Program-made: the position numbers and the translations under genes | Notes under the pieces: generated by a model | Databases searched by the model: none | Seen by the model: only the letters and a program-made list of their open reading frames with translations | Told to the model about the DNA's origin: nothing | Shown: positions 60,159-64,000 of the stretch, in pieces | Layout of the letters: each line of letters begins with the position of its first letter | Numbering within the stretch: the first letter of the stretch is position 1 | Origin: Marinagarivorans cellulosilyticus | Lineage (GTDB): Bacteria > Pseudomonadota > Gammaproteobacteria > Pseudomonadales > Cellvibrionaceae | Direction: 5' to 3' | Assembly (NCBI RefSeq): GCF_021655555.1 | Contig: NZ_AP023086.1 | Span: forward strand, 2,882,685-2,946,684 | DNA length: 64,000 nt

Positions 60159-61679
60159 ATGTTTCAATATTATTTAGATCTTATTGTGGCGGCAAAAAGA
60201 GAGCTTATTCGCTTTCGCTTTGGTGTGGCCGTTTTATTTACCATTATTTTGTTGGCTGTATTATTTGTTGGTTCTAAGTGGCCTCAGAGATATGTCTCAA
60301 CGTCAGTTATTGCTGTTGATGTGACTAATGTTATTGAGCCACTACTGAGGGGCGCTGCTGAAGTTACTGATTTGGATGTAACTGAAAAGGTCGGAGATGT
60401 CATTAGCTCGAAGCGCGTATTGGAAGCTGCTTTGTTAAGAATATATCCTGAGGCTGCAGGTTATAGCCCGCAAAGATTAGAGAATGAAGTAAAGCAGTTA
60501 CGTGCCAATTTGGGTATTGTCGTTTCGCGCCGAAGACCTCACACGGTTGTTTCTTTTGGTTCGGCGAGCCCAACGGGGGCCTATGAATCTTTAACTGCAA
60601 TTGTTGAAGTCTTTTTGGAGGATCGCGTTGCAGAAAAGCAAAAGGATAGTTTCGAAGCTTATAACTTTATTAATGCTCAAGTCGTTGAGTATAAAAAGCA
60701 GCTCGAGTCTGCAGAGCAAAAGCTGAAAGCATTTAAAGCTCAAAGTGTGGATGCCTCCGAAAGCGATGTTCGCAAACGTGTTAATTCACTTACTGCAGAA
60801 ATTAAAGATTTACAGGTTGAAATCGAAGAGACGGAAGAAACGATAAGAACAACGCGCAGACAATTAAAGACCGAAGGCCAGTATCTTGAAGTACGCTCTA
60901 GAAGTATCGCCTTGGAGGAGCGCCGTAAAAGTTTGCAGGATGAACTGGACCGCCTAAGGTTGTCGTATCAGGATTCTTACCCTGATGTTATGGCATTAAA
61001 GCGTCAATTGGCAGAATTAGATGAGGCATTGAGGGTTAATTTGGAAGCGGCAGGTTTGCAGTCTGCAGGACAGGCTTCGGAATTGCCTCTGTATGAAGAG
61101 CTTCGAAAGCAGGCCTCTTCGGCTGAGGTTCAGGTGTTAACTCAGCGTCGCCGATTGGCTGCGCTAGAAAGCCAGTTAGAGGATGAGTACCGCCTTGCGG
61201 GGCAAGTTGCGGACAGGCAAGCAGAATTGTTGGATCTAACAAGAGATTACGATGTTACCAAAAGCGTATACGAGGAAATGCTTGAAAGGAAGGAAAACGC
61301 AAAATTAACAGTGGCGTTGAATAATGAAGGGCAAGGGGAAAATTACAAGTTAATTGAATCCCCTAATTATCCTTTATCTCCATCTGGGTTGAATCCAATT
61401 GTCATCTTTTTGCTGGCACCTATATTGGCGGCTGGGTTTCCTTTAGGGTTGGTGTTTGTTTATGTGTTCTTGGACCCTAGGATTAGGTCGTCCTCGCAGC
61501 TGCGTTCTATTTTGCCGGAAGGTGTTGGCTTGCTAGCTTCTATTCCTTATCAAAGCACCCCTTTGGGAGTGCGTTTGATGCGTAAGGATATGATCTTGCT
61601 TGGTCTGTGGGTGGTTTGCTTGATGGGTTTTTACGGTTATCTTGCATATATTCAAATTATTGGGCAGGTAGTGGACTAG
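60159..61679 (+). CDS. Wzz/GumC-type chain-length determinant protein
   Basis: A 506-residue inner-membrane protein that controls exopolysaccharide length and joins the export pore. One membrane helix near residues 20-40, a long periplasmic part with strong coiled coil (about 170-300, many Glu, Lys and Gln), the P-x-x-P-like Y-P-L-S-P-S-G-L-N-P before a second helix (about 414-438), a cytosolic loop F-L-D-P-R-I-R-S-S-S-Q-L, and a third helix at the C-terminus (about 480-500). It matches the XrtA/GumC-like class, without a fused kinase, which the previous gene would replace. Confidence 0.88.
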   Translation: MFQYYLDLIVAAKRELIRFRFGVAVLFTIILLAVLFVGSKWPQRYVSTSVIAVDVTNVIEPLLRGAAEVTDLDVTEKVGDVISSKRVLEAALLRIYPEAAGYSPQRLENEVKQLRANLGIVVSRRRPHTVVSFGSASPTGAYESLTAIVEVFLEDRVAEKQKDSFEAYNFINAQVVEYKKQLESAEQKLKAFKAQSVDASESDVRKRVNSLTAEIKDLQVEIEETEETIRTTRRQLKTEGQYLEVRSRSIALEERRKSLQDELDRLRLSYQDSYPDVMALKRQLAELDEALRVNLEAAGLQSAGQASELPLYEELRKQASSAEVQVLTQRRRLAALESQLEDEYRLAGQVADRQAELLDLTRDYDVTKSVYEEMLERKENAKLTVALNNEGQGENYKLIESPNYPLSPSGLNPIVIFLLAPILAAGFPLGLVFVYVFLDPRIRSSSQLRSILPEGVGLLASIPYQSTPLGVRLMRKDMILLGLWVVCLMGFYGYLAYIQIIGQVVD

Positions 61680-61781
61680 AAAATAATTGACACGCCCCTT
61701 TATGTCGATTGAGCCCTGTCTTGGGGCCTAAATATTTTTAGGCTGGAGTTGCTCAGCTGTGAAGCTATTATAAAGTTTGGT

Positions 61782-62364
61782 AAACCCCTGCTTTGCAGAG
61801 GTTGTATGCCGCGGTAAAGGTACTCTCAAGTCTTGATCGAAAGACAAGGGAGGAACCTATGCGAGGCTATAAAAGCTTGTGCCATACGTGTTTGGGATTG
61901 GTAAGTACCACGTTGTGTTTATTCCTAAAAATGGCGAAAGTTGATGTTTGATGTTATTCGAAAGCACTTAGGTGAAGTGTTTCAAGATCTGGCTCGGCAG
62001 AAAGGTGTCGTGGTTGAGGGCTGGCACCTGATGTCAGGTCATGTCCGTGTGTGCTTGAGTTTTCCGCCTAAATTGGCGGTATCTAATGTGGTTGGTTTTA
62101 TAAAAGGGAAGAGTGCAATATCAATCGCTCGAAAATTCAAGGGCCGGAAAAGGAGTTTTAATGGCGAAGCATTTTGGCGCAAAGGCTATTATGTTTCTAC
62201 CTATTGGTTTAGATGAAGAAATGATTTAAAGGGTATATTGCAATCAAGAAGTTAATAAGATTTGTCGCGATCAGTTGAATCTAAAATAGAGTGATTTTCG
62301 CCCTGAGCGTCTAGTTAAGCTCTTTTGGGGCGTCACTCTCTAAACCTCCCGCTTTGCGAGAGGT
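61782..62364 (+). mobile_element. decayed IS200/IS605-family element with subterminal hairpins
   Basis: Similar imperfect hairpins mark both sides: left 61784-61802 (ACCCCTGC-TTT-GCAGAGGT) and right 62344-62364 (ACCTCCCGC-TTT-GCGAGAGGT). Both have TAAACC before and CTTTGC at the loop, as expected for ends recognised by TnpA (Y1 transposase). Between them lies a broken tnpA. The exact cleavage sites cannot be placed. Confidence 0.65.
61860..62229 (+). pseudogene. frameshifted IS200/IS605 TnpA transposase
   Basis: Pieces of TnpA lie in different frames. M-R-G-Y-K-S-L-C-H starts at 61860; K-Y-H-V-V-F-I-P-K is read in a second frame near 61900; R-K-H-L-G-E-V-F-Q-D-L-A-R-Q-K through F-W-R-K-G-Y-Y-V-S-T is in a third (61941-62216); and G-L-D-E-E-M-I then stop in a fourth piece. 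The HUH-type motif is altered: H-V-R where H-V-H is expected. At least three frameshifts and the damaged motif show it is dead. Confidence 0.82.
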
Positions 62365-62572
62365 CAGCTAACTGGTACATTTCTGAGCGGAGTGGCTAAT
62401 TCGGTCTGACTCTATAAACTATATCCATTTATCCTTGGTCTTTGTCTAAATAAGTTTCATGCCCCTTCGTTAGGGGGGAGTGTTTTTTACTCAATTCTTA
62501 GTGCTGTCGATTTCAAGCTCTTTCGCCAGGCTGGAAAGCAAAGTAATTATTGATTTGCAGTAGGGTTTAATT

Positions 62573-63553
62573 TTGAACGATATTTGTAAAGTTGGAGTGG
62601 TGGTCATTGGTCGTAATGAGGGTGAGCGCTTAAAAGTATGTTTGAGGTCGATTCCTAGTGGAACGCCCGTGGTCTATGTTGATTCAGGTTCGCAGGATGG
62701 GAGTTTGGAGTTTGCTAAGGGGGTTGGGGTTACAGTCATTAGCTTGGATTTAACGTTCAAATTTACAGCGGCAAGAGCTCGAAACGAGGGTTGGAGAACT
62801 CTTTTGGCTGAATATCCGAGCATAGAATATATTCAGTTTGTTGACGGTGATTGCGAACTTTGTCAAGGATGGCTAACTGAAGCCGAAAGTTTCTTGGGCG
62901 GTAATCAGCGGTATGCCATTGCTTGTGGGCGAAGGCGAGAGCGTTACCCTGAAGCTTCGCCATATAATTGGATATGTGATGTTGAGTGGAATACCCCAGT
63001 TGGAGATGCTCGCTCATGCGGTGGAGACGCTCTTATAAGAGTAGAGGCTATTTTATTGGTAGGCGGATATAGAGATTCATTAGTCGCTGGTGAGGAACCG
63101 GATATGTGCTTGCGTCTGTCTGACGCGGGTTATTCTATACGGCGTATGGACTTAGAGATGACTTTACATGATGCAAATATTCATCGTTTTGGTCAGTGGT
63201 GGATGAGGGCTGTCAGGTGTGGTTTTGCTTATGCTAATGGTGCTTTTTTGCACGGTAGGGGGCGGCATAGACACTGGGTTAGAGAAATGAGACGTGCGGC
63301 TTTTTGGGGGGGAGTATTACCGCTTATAGTAATTTCATTATCGTGCGTATTTGGTTGGCTTGGGCTTTTATTATTGATGCTTTATGTAGCTTCTTTTGTA
63401 AAAGGGGGGCTGAATGCTCCTCAAAGTGTCGACAAGCCCTGGCTTTGGTCTATGTTCATGCTTACGTCAAAATTCCCAGAGTTTATTGGTGTTGTGAGCT
63501 TCTACTGGGGGAGATTGGCAAGAGTGCAATCGAAGATAATTGAGTATAAGTAA
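62573..63553 (+). CDS. family 2 glycosyltransferase
   Basis: A 326-residue GT-A type transferase. V-V-V-I-G-R-N-E-G-E-R-L near residue 8 starts the nucleotide-binding fold, Y-V-D-S-G-S-Q-D-G-S near 35 and F-V-D-G-D-C near 93 carry the acidic metal-binding residues, and G-G-Y-R-D and E-E-P-D-M-C-L-R near 165-182 fit the acceptor side. One or two membrane helices (about 245-285) anchor it. It probably adds a sugar in exopolysaccharide assembly. The start is TTG at 62573 with TAGGG upstream. Confidence 0.87.
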   Translation: MNDICKVGVVVIGRNEGERLKVCLRSIPSGTPVVYVDSGSQDGSLEFAKGVGVTVISLDLTFKFTAARARNEGWRTLLAEYPSIEYIQFVDGDCELCQGWLTEAESFLGGNQRYAIACGRRRERYPEASPYNWICDVEWNTPVGDARSCGGDALIRVEAILLVGGYRDSLVAGEEPDMCLRLSDAGYSIRRMDLEMTLHDANIHRFGQWWMRAVRCGFAYANGAFLHGRGRHRHWVREMRRAAFWGGVLPLIVISLSCVFGWLGLLLLMLYVASFVKGGLNAPQSVDKPWLWSMFMLTSKFPEFIGVVSFYWGRLARVQSKIIEYK

Positions 63554-63577
63554 TGAACGTGATAACAGGCTCATGAT

Positions 63578-64000
63578 ATGAATGTTTGCTATTTGATTAA
63601 TCAGTACCCGAAGATAAGCCATACGTTTATTCGGCGCGAAATCTTAGCTTTGGAGGAGCTAGGTGCTGTGGTTAAGAGGGTCTCTATTCGGCGTCCGCCT
63701 GAGCCGCCGGTTGATGCGGTTGATAAAGCAGAAGAACTAAAAACTGACTTTCTCCTTGATGGGAAATTCGTTTTTACATTAATTAAAATAGTACTCTGCG
63801 TGTTGGTTACATTGCCCTCATTCATTAAGGCTTTAACTGCTAGTTTGCAGCTGGGGCGGCGTGCAGGTGGAGCCTATGTGAAAAACTTATTTTATTTGTT
63901 GGAGGCGGCTTGGCTTTTAAATTATTGCAAAAAGCATCGAGTGGGTCATGTTCACGCGCATTTCGGAACCAATCCTGCGGCGGTAGCCTACTTGTGCCGC
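63578..64000 (+). CDS. family 4-like glycosyltransferase, N-terminal part, cut by window edge
   Basis: An open frame of 141 codons runs from ATG 63578 to the window end. It begins V-C-Y-L-I-N-Q-Y-P-K-I-S-H-T-F-I-R-R-E-I, the typical start of GT4 transferases of exopolysaccharide clusters (Y-P-x-x-S-x-T-F-I/V-x-x-E-I), and later has H-V-H-A-H-F-G-T-N-P-A-A-V-A, the usual acceptor-domain turn. The C-terminal donor-binding domain lies outside the window. Confidence 0.85.
   Translation, partial: MNVCYLINQYPKISHTFIRREILALEELGAVVKRVSIRRPPEPPVDAVDKAEELKTDFLLDGKFVFTLIKIVLCVLVTLPSFIKALTASLQLGRRAGGAYVKNLFYLLEAAWLLNYCKKHRVGHVHAHFGTNPAAVAYLCR

Larger units (their letters stand above)
61680..62572. other. 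intergenic region in the exopolysaccharide locus with a decayed transposon
   Basis: About 890 bases. A GCCTAAA-TATT-TTTAGGC hairpin lies at 61726-61743. An IS200/IS605-like relic with hairpin ends spans about 61782-62364. A CCCC-TTCGTTA-GGGG hairpin followed by a T-run lies near 62462-62486 and may be a weak terminator. No intact gene was seen. Confidence 0.6.

Noticed and set aside
1..64000. Prophage, tRNA or rRNA genes
   Set aside because: No structural phage genes, integrase, tRNA cloverleaf or rRNA sequence was recognised on either strand.

Overview
The window reads as a chromosomal segment of a marine, polysaccharide-degrading gammaproteobacterium, most likely in or near the Cellvibrionales (Cellvibrio, Saccharophagus, Teredinibacter and relatives). 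The signs are poly-serine linkers in exported proteins, a multi-modular GH9 cellulase, a xylose isomerase pathway, a complete cbb3 oxidase operon, and the Pseudomonas-like gene order chpB-chpC and lptM-lysA-dapF-DUF484. This placement comes from gene content only.

Layout. 1-700: end of a chemotaxis-like (Chp) cluster. 708-1604: secreted DUF4380 protein. 1675-9443: xylose block, with xylB-xylA and an AraC-type regulator on the minus strand, separated by an intact ISL3-family element with 8-bp target duplications, and a sugar/H+ symporter on the plus strand. 9542-12609: lysine/peptidoglycan operon lptM-lysA-dapF-DUF484. 12720-14050: YjfI/PspA-like pair. 14428-20492: prepilin-like protein, acyl-CoA dehydrogenase, DegP-type protease, Rep helicase. 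20794-24372: GH9 cellulase. 24500-25522: YehS-like and YgjP-like proteins.

25665-39363: a 12.6-kb gene for a 4187-residue lipoprotein with a serine linker, thrombospondin-3-like repeats, an internal duplication, two cysteine-rich 13-residue repeat arrays and one cytochrome c domain. It has a copy of a small inverted-repeat element on each side; one is intact with a 4-bp target duplication, the other is diverged and carries four tandem 32-nt hairpin units.

39625-51159: transglutaminase-like secreted protein, argG, a small beta-barrel protein, then the cbb3 oxidase genes ccoNOQP and assembly genes ccoGHI behind a perfect FNR box. 51881-57944: a second large lipoprotein, with four CxxCH domains strung on serine linkers and a DUF1587/1595/1592/1588/1585 block, followed by a Tat-secreted DUF1552 protein. 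58058-64000: rpe, then an exopolysaccharide locus (export lipoprotein, BY-kinase-like ATPase without the Walker A lysine, Wzz-like protein, decayed IS200/IS605 element, two glycosyltransferases, the last cut by the window edge).

The best candidate for something undescribed is the pair of giant cytochrome-bearing lipoproteins together with the DUF1552 partner. They look like cell-surface redox proteins on flexible tethers. A role in extracellular electron transfer or oxidative polymer breakdown is inference only.
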